Source: an uncultured Lachnospiraceae bacterium (GTDB lineage: Bacteria > Bacillota > Clostridia > Lachnospirales > Lachnospiraceae). From it: DNA of 16,126 nt. The notes beneath the pieces were generated by a model. That model was not told the DNA's origin. It ran no database searches and saw only the letters and a list, made by a program, of their open reading frames with translations. Position numbers and translations under genes: made by a program. Positions 8,362 through 15,117 of the stretch are shown one piece after another (within the stretch, counting starts at the first letter, position 1; every line of letters begins with the position of its first letter). The stretch is from NCBI GenBank assembly GCA_910588125.1, contig CAJUPI010000068.1:1-16126 (forward strand). The letters are read 5' to 3'.

Positions 8362-9671
8362 ATGGCATTGGCAGCACTCCTTCTGTTTTCCATGCCCTCA
8401 TCAATGCTTTCCACCAAAAACAACAGCGTTCTCATCAGATGAAACGGGTCTTTGACCGGAAGCCGCCCGCCCACCTCTCCCATCAGAGGGTTTCCCTGAC
8501 GGTCGCGGATCTGAATCCACTCCCCCACTTTGGGATCCGGGTGGGGAAATGTATGAAAGGCAAACTGATGATATTTCTCATATTCTGCAAAACCCTCCTC
8601 ATCCCCATAATACAAGTACCCCAGCAAATTGGCATACATGGCTTCCAGCTGCGGCCACCACATCTTGTTCTGCCAGTCTCTCAAAACCCCTTCGGCCAGA
8701 GCCTTTTCCGCTTCCCAGGATTCCCCATGGGGAATCCTGCCCTCCTTATCCAGGTAATAAAACATGCCGCCATACTCCCGGTCCCAGGCCATGACATCCA
8801 TGGACTTTATGATCTTCCAAGCAATGTCCTCGATCCCATCAAAGCCGAAATATCGGGACGCCCGAATAAGAAACCACATGCACTCTACTGTATGCCCCGG
8901 GTGAATATGCCTGCCATAAAGACTCTCCATTGCCTGGAAATCCTCATCCAGGCACTCATAGAGGAACCGTTCTCCGGCCATAAAATGCCGTTGCTCCATA
9001 TCCACTCCATACCGGCATATCTCACCGCACAGCCTTTCCTCCGGCTTCATCTCCACGGCATGACACGCCTGTGCGATCTCATGCGCCGTGTTGACCAGGA
9101 TCATATAGGGAGCCTGGCTATTCCACCCTTTGGGAAGGACATCCGGTGCGGTCCGAAACTCATGCTTTTTTAACTTCTCTGCTGCCTGTCCCAGCAACTC
9201 CACGGCTTTTCTTACTCTTGCCTCATCCCCGCTTAACATTCCGGCAGCTCCGATTCCCATAGCTACAAAGCAGTCAGAAAAAGAGCTGGCGCAAAGCTCT
9301 TTATCGGGCCCTGTCCGATAAGGCTCATTTTTCTCATTCAGCACATAAACGGCCCCCTGATTCCCAATCAGACAGTATTTTTCCAGAAAATCACAACCCC
9401 AAAGAGCCCGTTCCCGACAGATATCCCTTATTCCCTCCGCCATATTCAGCGAAAAAGCAAGAGCCAGCCTAGCATACAGCCATACACATCTCCCCTGGGA
9501 CCACACATATTTGTCTCTTGACATCAGCCGATCACCGAGCACATTATAACAAGTATAAAACCCTCCGTTCTCTCTGTCAATCTTATTCAGCCAATAAGGG
9601 AGAATCTCTTCCAGCAATGTCCGGCTGTAAAAGTCTCTGCGCTCCAGAAGCAGCTTTTCTTTTTGGTGCAT
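8358..9671 (-). CDS. N-acylglucosamine 2-epimerase (AGE) family sugar epimerase
   Basis: A 437-residue cytoplasmic protein of the AGE/renin-binding-protein family, enzymes that interconvert C2 epimers of sugars such as N-acetylglucosamine/N-acetylmannosamine, mannose/glucose or cellobiose on an (alpha/alpha)6 barrel. Family signatures are visible in order: KYVWSQGRCVWLYARL near residue 55, HPGHTVECMW near 260 with one of the active-site histidines, WWPQLEAMYANLL near 340, and HPDPKVGEWIQIRDRQGNP near 380 with the second histidine region, followed by DPFHLMRTLL. The sugar cannot be fixed from sequence. I chose ATG at 9671 because GGAGG lies 4-5 bases upstream. A GTG at 9692 overlapping the stop of the preceding gene is possible but has no good ribosome binding site. 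It is the second gene of a unit with the binding-protein lipoprotein, with an 18-base gap. Confidence 0.9.
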   Translation of the reverse strand: MHQKEKLLLERRDFYSRTLLEEILPYWLNKIDRENGGFYTCYNVLGDRLMSRDKYVWSQGRCVWLYARLALAFSLNMAEGIRDICRERALWGCDFLEKYCLIGNQGAVYVLNEKNEPYRTGPDKELCASSFSDCFVAMGIGAAGMLSGDEARVRKAVELLGQAAEKLKKHEFRTAPDVLPKGWNSQAPYMILVNTAHEIAQACHAVEMKPEERLCGEICRYGVDMEQRHFMAGERFLYECLDEDFQAMESLYGRHIHPGHTVECMWFLIRASRYFGFDGIEDIAWKIIKSMDVMAWDREYGGMFYYLDKEGRIPHGESWEAEKALAEGVLRDWQNKMWWPQLEAMYANLLGYLYYGDEEGFAEYEKYHQFAFHTFPHPDPKVGEWIQIRDRQGNPLMGEVGGRLPVKDPFHLMRTLLFLVESIDEGMENRRSAANAI

Positions 9672-9688
9672 ATCCCCTCCTTCTCCTG

Positions 9689-10849
9689 TCACTGCAGCTC
9701 TTGATACAAATCCAACGCCTCTTGCATGACAGAAAACATCACATATTCCTCAGCCTCCACCTTCCCGGAGATTCTTCCGGAATCCAGAAACACCTGCTGC
9801 TGGCTCTCATAACAGCGCTTCAGTGAGCCGTCATCCAGACTGTCCCTGACATCTTGCGCAATCAGCCATTCATAATTGTCCTTGGTCGCCAGAATATCTT
9901 CCGGATCTGCCTCGATCTCCTTTGCCAGCCACCGGCATACCTCCTCCACATTCTCTTTCCGATAGTCCATGGCTTTGAGAATCGCCGCATAGAATCGCAC
10001 CAACGCCTCCCGGTTTTCCCTTCCAAAACCTTCCGTGGCGATAAAGCTTCCCGGAAATGCCACCCGGTCAAAAAAGTCAGCATTTCCTGCCAGTACAACC
10101 GCTTTTTCTCCCATCCGGTCACGGATAATATTAGTGCTGGGCGACCAGCTGGCACAGGCGTCCACGTTGCCGCTGATCATTGCCGTGACCGCCCCGTTAG
10201 CGTCCATCTCCACCAGCTCCAGCTCATCCCTGCTCATCCCCGCACTCTCCAGGGCCATATCAAGGACAATCTCCGATGATGTTCCCGCTGTCACCGCCAC
10301 TCTCTTTCCTGCCAGATCCGTGATCTTTTCAATTCCCTTCTCCCGGTTTGCTATCACCTCGTCGGACTTACCATACAGATCCAGCCCGAAAATCTGCGCC
10401 TGCCCTTCAATACAAAGCGCATGTGCCCCATGGCCGATCTGGGAAATATCAATATCCCCGGAGGCCATAGCCGCTATCTCTGCCGGGCCGCCCTGAAACT
10501 GCACCAGCTCCGCCGTTATCCCGACTTCATCAAAAAATCCCCCGTCCCTGGCTGCGATAATCGCCGAAGCGCTTCCCATATTTGGCATATAGGCAATTCT
10601 CAGTTTTAATGGAGAAAATTCCTTTTCCAGCGCCGGTGTTTCAGGGCTTTCCTGTTCAGTTTCTGGCGCCGGTGTTCCAATACTTTCTTGTTCAGTTTTT
10701 GATGCCGATGTTTCAATACTTTCCTGTTCGGTTTTTGACGCCGGTGGCGCCGGATTCTGCCTCTGAGAGCTGCAGCCGGAGGTTGCCGCTGCCATAAGAG
10801 ATACTGCAATTGCTGCTGTCATTGCCGGGAAACTCGTTCTTTTTTTCAT
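9689..10849 (-). CDS. ABC transporter solute-binding lipoprotein, SsuA/TauA/NMT1-like
   Basis: A 386-residue exported lipoprotein. A basic N-terminus and hydrophobic stretch lead to TSGC with the lipid-attachment Cys26. A hydrophilic linker (about 27-76) holds three 12-residue repeats rich in TEQES. The periplasmic-binding-protein-type domain starts near residue 80 (LRIAYMPNMGSASAIIAARDGGFF). Further features typical of SsuA/TauA/NMT1-like proteins are the GGPAEIAAMASGDIDI segment near 118 and TAGTSSEIVLDMALESAG. The family captures sulfonates, taurine, nitrate, pyrimidine precursors or similar small molecules, and the ligand cannot be read here. No permease or ATPase gene lies next to it; the following gene is a sugar epimerase, so it may use a transporter encoded elsewhere. 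AGGAG lies 6 bases before the ATG, and a strong promoter and palindrome lie just upstream. Confidence 0.9.
   Translation of the reverse strand: MKKRTSFPAMTAAIAVSLMAAATSGCSSQRQNPAPPASKTEQESIETSASKTEQESIGTPAPETEQESPETPALEKEFSPLKLRIAYMPNMGSASAIIAARDGGFFDEVGITAELVQFQGGPAEIAAMASGDIDISQIGHGAHALCIEGQAQIFGLDLYGKSDEVIANREKGIEKITDLAGKRVAVTAGTSSEIVLDMALESAGMSRDELELVEMDANGAVTAMISGNVDACASWSPSTNIIRDRMGEKAVVLAGNADFFDRVAFPGSFIATEGFGRENREALVRFYAAILKAMDYRKENVEEVCRWLAKEIEADPEDILATKDNYEWLIAQDVRDSLDDGSLKRCYESQQQVFLDSGRISGKVEAEEYVMFSVMQEALDLYQELQ
10634..10741 (-). repeat. Three in-frame 36-bp repeats coding a 12-residue linker unit
   Basis: Residues 37-48, 49-60 and 61-72 of the binding protein are variants of one unit with the shared core KTEQES or ETEQES followed by xxTxA. 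The DNA repeats are slightly diverged. They form the flexible linker between the lipid anchor and the binding domain, and are a likely site of length variation by slippage. Confidence 0.85.
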
Positions 10850-10867
10850 AGTGTTCTCCTTTTTTTG

Positions 10868-10905
10868 TGTTATATTATTTAGTTACGTAACTATATAATA
10901 TAACA
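10868..10905. promoter_or_regulatory. 38-bp near-perfect palindromic operator
   Basis: Two 19-base arms meet between 10886 and 10887 and pair fully except for one T/T position (10879/10894). The centre reads TAGTTACGTAACTA. It overlaps the -10 box of the promoter of the binding-protein gene and extends past the likely transcription start to within 18 bases of the ATG. This placement fits repressor binding. TetR, MarR and GntR-type dimers use such sites; the actual regulator is not known. Confidence 0.75.
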
Positions 10906-10923
10906 TCGTATCATCATAGTCAA
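10895..10923 (-). promoter_or_regulatory. Sigma-A-type promoter of the binding protein/epimerase unit
   Basis: On the minus strand TTGACT (10923-10918) and TATTAT (10900-10895) are separated by exactly 17 bases. This is a close match to the vegetative consensus, upstream of the ribosome binding site AGGAG and the ATG at 10849. Confidence 0.75.
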
Positions 10924-10982
10924 TATATCGCCAGGAATTTCCTCAAAGGATTAATTTTCCACTGACGGTATTGACATTAACC

Positions 10983-11137
10983 GCAAAATAAACCGCCCGC
11001 CATTTTTCTTATCCTTGTATGCGGCTGTTCACGAACATTCTGTCTGATATTGACGGACTTTGTCCGTTAAGAGCAGACTGTGTGTACGTGAACCCGTCCG
11101 AACACAGGATAGAAAAATGACGGGCGGTTTATTTTGC
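10983..11137. repeat. 155-nt structured element with 36-nt inverted arms
   Basis: The arms 10983-11018 and 11102-11137 are inverted copies. They differ by one wobble-compatible mismatch and one single-base insertion in each. The 83-base interior continues the fold: GTTCACG 11027-11033 with CGTGAAC 11087-11093, GTCTG 11042-11046 with CAGAC 11074-11078, and a terminal hairpin ACGGAC/GTCCGT (11053-11058/11062-11067) around TTT. The outer arms carry GC-rich blocks next to TTTATTTT, so it could end transcription in both directions. It has no open reading frame of note. It could be a small non-autonomous mobile element, a non-coding RNA or an elaborate terminator for the glycosyltransferase gene that ends at 11207. 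Confidence 0.75.
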
Positions 11138-11206
11138 AACACCCTCGTCGTTTCTCTTATTCCCTGTTTCTTATTCACTGGCCGTCCGGCCTGTTATAGC
11201 CATTCC

Positions 11207-11923
11207 TTACTCCAACGCCACCATTTGCGCCGCCACGGTCTCTGCCTCCTCCTGTGAGAAATAGCCGCAGGCTTCCATTCTCCGGAGCACTTGCATCTGC
11301 CGTTTCTCAGCCATCTTTTGGCTCTTCGTCGGCGCATAGCGGCCCGGCGCATTCGGGATGCCGGCCAATAGCGTTGACTCATACTCACTCATCTCCGCCG
11401 GCTCCTTACCAAAATATCCCCGGCTGGCATCTCCGGCCGTGTAATAGCCGTCACCAAAGTAAATGCTGTTCACATATAGCTCCAGAATCTCATCCTTCGT
11501 ATATGTCTTCTCCAGCTCCAACGCCACGAACACCTCCGCCACCTTGCGCGACAGCTCTTTCTCCTGGGTAAAGTACAGATTCTTTGCCAGCTGCTGCGTG
11601 ATCGTACTTCCCCCTTCGACATAACGTCCTGCCTGAATATCATGAATCACTGCCCGCCCGATTGCAATCGGATCCATTCCGCAATGGTGATAGAACCGAT
11701 GATCCTCTACCGAAATCACGGCATTTTGATAAACCTGCGGCAACTCCTTTAGCGGCGTATAGCCTTCCTTGTCCCGGATGGCAGCCACCTTTTCCTCCAG
11801 GCTCATCTCCGCCACCGCATCACGATACATCTCATATCCCTGTCCGGCAACGGTGAAGCCGGCCAGCAGCATTACACTCATCACAAACAAGATCACAGCC
11901 CGAAATAAATTCTTCCATCTCAT
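11207..11923 (-). CDS. Monofunctional peptidoglycan glycosyltransferase (GT51)
   Basis: This enzyme polymerises lipid II into glycan strands at the outer face of the membrane. The 238-residue protein has one N-terminal membrane anchor (residues about 7-27) followed by a GT51 domain only. The catalytic motif EDHRFYHHCGMD has the general base Glu73. GGSTITQQLAKN is at about 104-115, KVAEVFVALELEKTYTKDEILELYVN is at about 127-152, and the domain ends with a typical ISYFG-like block. No penicillin-binding transpeptidase domain follows; the frame ends with TAA at 11207. It is thus an MtgA-like stand-alone glycosyltransferase, not a class A PBP. A truncated class A PBP is unlikely, since no PBP sequence follows the stop. 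AAGGAG lies 10 bases before the ATG and a strong extended -10 promoter lies upstream. Confidence 0.93.
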   Translation of the reverse strand: MRWKNLFRAVILFVMSVMLLAGFTVAGQGYEMYRDAVAEMSLEEKVAAIRDKEGYTPLKELPQVYQNAVISVEDHRFYHHCGMDPIAIGRAVIHDIQAGRYVEGGSTITQQLAKNLYFTQEKELSRKVAEVFVALELEKTYTKDEILELYVNSIYFGDGYYTAGDASRGYFGKEPAEMSEYESTLLAGIPNAPGRYAPTKSQKMAEKRQMQVLRRMEACGYFSQEEAETVAAQMVALE

Positions 11924-11961
11924 GGTTTCACCGCTCCTTTCTGACTTTTATTGATGTTCCC

Positions 11962-11967
11962 ATTATA
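11962..11967 (-). promoter_or_regulatory. Extended -10 box of the glycosyltransferase promoter
   Basis: The minus strand reads TGATATAAT, a TGn-TATAAT extended -10, 38 bases upstream of the ATG at 11923. No good -35 is seen at 17 bases, which fits an extended -10 promoter. Confidence 0.65.
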
Positions 11968-12117
11968 TCACAAGAATTTTCAAAAGACTTTAATGATACC
12001 TTAGAGAATATTGAATATTTTCCGACAATTCTGACGTTATTCTTACGATAGTTACAAGACTGTCACATTTTGTAACATTTCTATGAAAAAACTTCTCTTA
12101 CATTTTCTTTAATTCCA

Positions 12118-12146
12118 TTCCCATTTCCGCCAAAATTCGCTATACT
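12118..12146 (+). promoter_or_regulatory. Probable promoter of the secreted esterase gene
   Basis: TATACT at 12141-12146 is preceded at 17 bases by TTCCCA at 12118-12123, a 4/6 match to the -35 box. It lies about 60 bases before the ATG at 12208, which has AGGAG 10 bases upstream. The remaining intergenic sequence (11968-12117) is AT-rich with no other clear signal. Confidence 0.5.
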
Positions 12147-12207
12147 GTTCTTGTAAATGACAAATTGCCATAATCTACACACAAATACTTATAGGAGTCC
12201 GACTCAC

Positions 12208-13812
12208 ATGAAAATACATCATATTATGAAAAAATTTCTTACCTTCAGCGCCTTTTGTGCCGCCGCTCTCACGCTTTTTGTCTCTCCAGCCTGCGCCTCC
12301 CCTGACGATACCGGGGATATTGCCGGCGGATCTGCTATTCCCGAATCGCCGCCGACCCTCTGGATTGTCGGTGATTCTACTGCTGCCGAATTCGATGACA
12401 CCACCTATTATTATCCCCGCTATGGCTGGGGTACACAGCTTGACCGTTATTTCCAGGGAATCTCCATTGAAAACCTGGCTGTTTCCGGCACCAGCACCCA
12501 GAGCTTTTTACAGACTGCCCAATACCAACGGCTGCTTGAGGAGATGAATCCGGGAGATTATCTGCTGATCGGCTTCGGCCACAACGACGAAAAGCCCGAA
12601 TCCCTCCGCTACACCAATCCCAACACTTCGATCTCCACTCCCGGCTCGATTCAGAACTATCTGTATGAGTCTTACATCCGCCCGGCACAGGAAGCCGGCG
12701 TGACACCGCTGCTGTGCACCCCTATTGTTCGCCGCGACTTAGGGAACAATTACACCGGTGCCAGCGGCCATATTACCAGTCCCCAGACTACTATCGAAGG
12801 TACTTTCGAGGGCGGGGATTACGCCAAAGCTATTTGGCGCGCCGGCGTTGCCAAAAGCGTACCGGTTCTCGATCTGACCAGGCGGACTCGCGATATTTAT
12901 ACCCAGTTGGGCGCCCAAGGCGTCAAAGACCGCCATGCCCGCAGCTCCTCCCGGGAAGCCAGCATCGATAACACACATACCAATCTCTATGGCGCCGCCT
13001 GTAACGCCTGGCTGATCGCCGACGAGCTTGCCAAAACCAACTGTTCCCTGAAAAATTACCTGGCAGAAAATATCGCCGCGCCGGATCCCTCTCTTCTGTC
13101 CGTAAATCCGCTCTACCAGGAGCGCAACTTCCAACGGCCCAGCGGGGAAAGCACCCGCTGGCCCACCATTGGAGACTGGAAAGGCACCGTGTTCGGAGAT
13201 ATCGGCGCCTATGAATATCTCAATGATATTTATTTTAACCTGTCTCCTTATGAAGATGAGATGATCTGGATAAAGGCTGGCCGCTTTGAGGGGAATGACA
13301 GCTCCACCGTAGGCGCCAGGGTGGGAAAGATCTCCCCCGCCACCGATGGCATTGCCATGTATTACCAGGCCATCCCTGCTGACCGCAATTTTATCCTCTC
13401 GGCCGATGTGACCATCTATCACCTCGACCCCAACAACCAGGCTTCCTTCGGCCTGATGGTACGCGATGACATTTATCTTGACACCGTGACCAGCGATACC
13501 TTAGGCGACTACGTGGCCGCCGGACCGCTGATGCTTGGCACCGACGCCCCCTGGAACTGCTTTGCCCGCAAAAACGGCGTGCTGACTCAGGGCGGAACCA
13601 CTTCCCGGAACTATCAGTCCGGCGAGATCGTCCATGTCGAAATCCGAAAATCTTCCGACGGCTATACCTGCACCTTCGGGGACAATGCCCCCATATCCGC
13701 CGGCTTTGATTTTCCACTGACGACGATTGATTCTGAATATGTTTATGCAGGAATGTTTGTGGCCAGAAGCGCCGATGTAACATTTTGGAATGTAAATCTG
13801 GAATTGCAGTAA
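12208..13812 (+). CDS. Secreted SGNH hydrolase, rhamnogalacturonan acetylesterase-like (CE12 type)
   Basis: A 534-residue exported protein. A signal peptide (lysines, hydrophobic stretch to about residue 28) probably ends at ACA before Ser31. Residues about 48-280 form an SGNH esterase: block I GDST with nucleophile Ser57, block III FGHND with Asn126, and block V DNTHTN with Asp254 and His257 followed by LYGA. GDST plus DxTHTNxxGA is characteristic of rhamnogalacturonan/pectin acetylesterases of family CE12, which remove acetyl groups from pectin outside the cell. Residues about 330-534 look like a beta-sandwich of the concanavalin/laminin-G kind (MIWIKAGRFEGN onward, ending DVTFWNVNLELQ) and may bind carbohydrate. 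I use ATG at 12208, with AGGAG 10 bases upstream, not the longer frame from 12157, which would put a polar stretch ahead of the signal peptide. It is monocistronic, with its own promoter and terminator. Confidence 0.88.
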   Translation: MKIHHIMKKFLTFSAFCAAALTLFVSPACASPDDTGDIAGGSAIPESPPTLWIVGDSTAAEFDDTTYYYPRYGWGTQLDRYFQGISIENLAVSGTSTQSFLQTAQYQRLLEEMNPGDYLLIGFGHNDEKPESLRYTNPNTSISTPGSIQNYLYESYIRPAQEAGVTPLLCTPIVRRDLGNNYTGASGHITSPQTTIEGTFEGGDYAKAIWRAGVAKSVPVLDLTRRTRDIYTQLGAQGVKDRHARSSSREASIDNTHTNLYGAACNAWLIADELAKTNCSLKNYLAENIAAPDPSLLSVNPLYQERNFQRPSGESTRWPTIGDWKGTVFGDIGAYEYLNDIYFNLSPYEDEMIWIKAGRFEGNDSSTVGARVGKISPATDGIAMYYQAIPADRNFILSADVTIYHLDPNNQASFGLMVRDDIYLDTVTSDTLGDYVAAGPLMLGTDAPWNCFARKNGVLTQGGTTSRNYQSGEIVHVEIRKSSDGYTCTFGDNAPISAGFDFPLTTIDSEYVYAGMFVARSADVTFWNVNLELQ

Positions 13813-13880
13813 GTTGTATCTCCTGAATGGTTATTCACCACGAAAAGAAACGCGGCTATCAACCGCCTGGGAGAGCAGAG

Positions 13881-13921
13881 CGGGAGAGCCGCAATCTGCG
13901 GCTCTCCCGTTCCTTTTTCTG
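13881..13921 (+). terminator. Intrinsic terminator of the esterase gene
   Basis: CGGGAGAGCCGCA at 13881-13893 pairs perfectly with 13897-13909 around a 3-base loop and is followed by TTCCTTTTTCT. A smaller GCGG/CCGC hairpin lies just before it (about 13852-13866). It sits 69 bases after the esterase stop codon. Confidence 0.9.
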
Positions 13922-13922
13922 T

Positions 13923-13950
13923 GACGTACCTTCTGAGAAAATTAACTAAG
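13923..13950 (+). repeat. Dispersed repeat copy B (core CGTACCTTCTGAG)
   Basis: GACGTACCTTCTGAG is followed by AAAATTAACTAAG. It begins directly after the T-tract of the esterase terminator, the same relation to a hairpin as in copy A. Confidence 0.75.
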
Positions 13951-13993
13951 CTTTCATGCAACCTTTGACGTTGTACCAGCCGCCCTATGAAAG
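13951..13993. repeat. Short inverted repeat after the dehydrogenase stop
   Basis: CTTTCAT at 13951-13957 is inverted as ATGAAAG at 13987-13993, with a 29-base interior that contains a weak CAAC/GTTG pairing. It starts three bases after the dehydrogenase stop on the minus strand and could be its weak terminator. There is no U-run. Confidence 0.4.
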
Positions 13994-13995
13994 TT

Positions 13996-15117
13996 TCAGA
14001 CAATCCCCATTACCTTTACATAATCTTCTGTCTTGTCCCGCATCAGTCTCAATCCTTTCTCCAGCTCCTCCAGGGAAAAACGATGGGAGATCATTGCGGT
14101 CGGGGAGATTTTCTTTTCAGCCAGCCTTTTCAGCGCATAATTCCAGTCATCTTTCTCCTCTCCGGTAAAAGAAGAATTCCAGGTGCCAAATATTGTAAGC
14201 TGGTTGCGCAGAATCTTCCAGTATACTTCTTTTTCCAGCGTCATATCCGAATAAGGATTGCCCACCAGCACCATCTTCCCTGCCGGCGCCGTGCCGTCCA
14301 CCGCCAGGGCATAAGTTTCTTTCTTTCCCACACACTCAAAATAACGGTCTACTCCGGCTCCTCCTGTGCGCTCCATCAGCCACTGATGCTGATCCTGCCG
14401 GCGGCTGTCACAATAACACGCTTCCTCCAGTCCCAGCTTCAGCGCCAGCTCCTTCTGAAAATCCTTATTGCCTATGGCATAGATTTCCCGAACCCCTGCC
14501 TCCTTTAGCAACATCAAAAGCAGCAGGCCGATAGTTCCCAGCCCGCAAACTGCCGTTTTACACGAAAGCTCCTCCTCAGGCAAAGCCTCTCTGTCCGCCA
14601 CCGCCATGCCGTCTGCCGTCTGCCGGAAAGCGCCGGTATCCTTGCCGGAAAGAATCCTCCTCATTGCATGGACTGCCACCGCCATAGGTTCCAGCATCGC
14701 CGCTTCCTCAAAGCTCACCTGCTGCGGAAGCAAAATCAGATTTTTTGCCGGAGCAGTCACATATTCCGCAAACCCGCCATCCCGGCGGGAGCCCAGATAG
14801 CCATAATTCCGGCACATTTCAAACTGCTTCTTCTGGCAAGGGCCACAGACATGACAAGGAATCAGCGGAAACACACCCACTCTTTGTCCCAGCCATTTTT
14901 TATCTACATCCTCTCCCAGCTCCACTACCTCTCCCGCAAATTCATGTCCCGGAATCAGCGGATGCCTGTGGGCGCCCGTCCGATAGATCCTCGGTATATC
15001 AGAGCCGCAGATTCCGGCTGCCCTCACGGCAATCCGTACCTCTCCCGGCCCCGGCCCCGGCGCCGGAACATTCTCAAATGCCAGCTTATCAATTCCATGC
15101 AATACCCATGCCCTCAT
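13996..15117 (-). CDS. Zinc-dependent alcohol dehydrogenase, sugar-alcohol (phosphate) dehydrogenase type
   Basis: A 373-residue medium-chain dehydrogenase, cytoplasmic and NAD(P)-dependent. The catalytic zinc site is CGSD (Cys37), GHEFAGEV (His58, Glu59) and LEPMAV (Glu143). The structural zinc site is complete, with Cys88, Cys91, Cys94 and Cys102. The Rossmann motif is CGLGTIG, starting at about residue 190. An insertion of roughly 25 residues, rich in Asp/Glu/Ala, separates the catalytic part from the Rossmann fold and is unusual. The closest families I recognise are galactitol-1-phosphate 5-dehydrogenase and sorbitol dehydrogenase. It overlaps the upstream cytidylyltransferase by 4 bases (ATGA) with GAGAGG 5 bases before the ATG. 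By analogy with TarJ-TarI it may reduce a ketose phosphate such as ribulose 5-phosphate to the polyol phosphate that its partner activates with CTP (inference). Confidence 0.88.
   Translation of the reverse strand: MRAWVLHGIDKLAFENVPAPGPGPGEVRIAVRAAGICGSDIPRIYRTGAHRHPLIPGHEFAGEVVELGEDVDKKWLGQRVGVFPLIPCHVCGPCQKKQFEMCRNYGYLGSRRDGGFAEYVTAPAKNLILLPQQVSFEEAAMLEPMAVAVHAMRRILSGKDTGAFRQTADGMAVADREALPEEELSCKTAVCGLGTIGLLLLMLLKEAGVREIYAIGNKDFQKELALKLGLEEACYCDSRRQDQHQWLMERTGGAGVDRYFECVGKKETYALAVDGTAPAGKMVLVGNPYSDMTLEKEVYWKILRNQLTIFGTWNSSFTGEEKDDWNYALKRLAEKKISPTAMISHRFSLEELEKGLRLMRDKTEDYVKVMGIV

Noticed and set aside
10983..11137. Insertion sequence or CRISPR repeat
   Set aside because: No transposase frame between the arms, no clear target duplication, and no regularly spaced repeat units.
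11207..11923. Truncated class A penicillin-binding protein
   Set aside because: The GT51 domain is complete and ends at a natural length for monofunctional transglycosylases; no transpeptidase sequence follows the stop codon.
12157..12207. Longer N-terminus for the secreted esterase
   Set aside because: AGGAG is correctly spaced for ATG at 12208, and the extra residues are polar and would precede the signal peptide.
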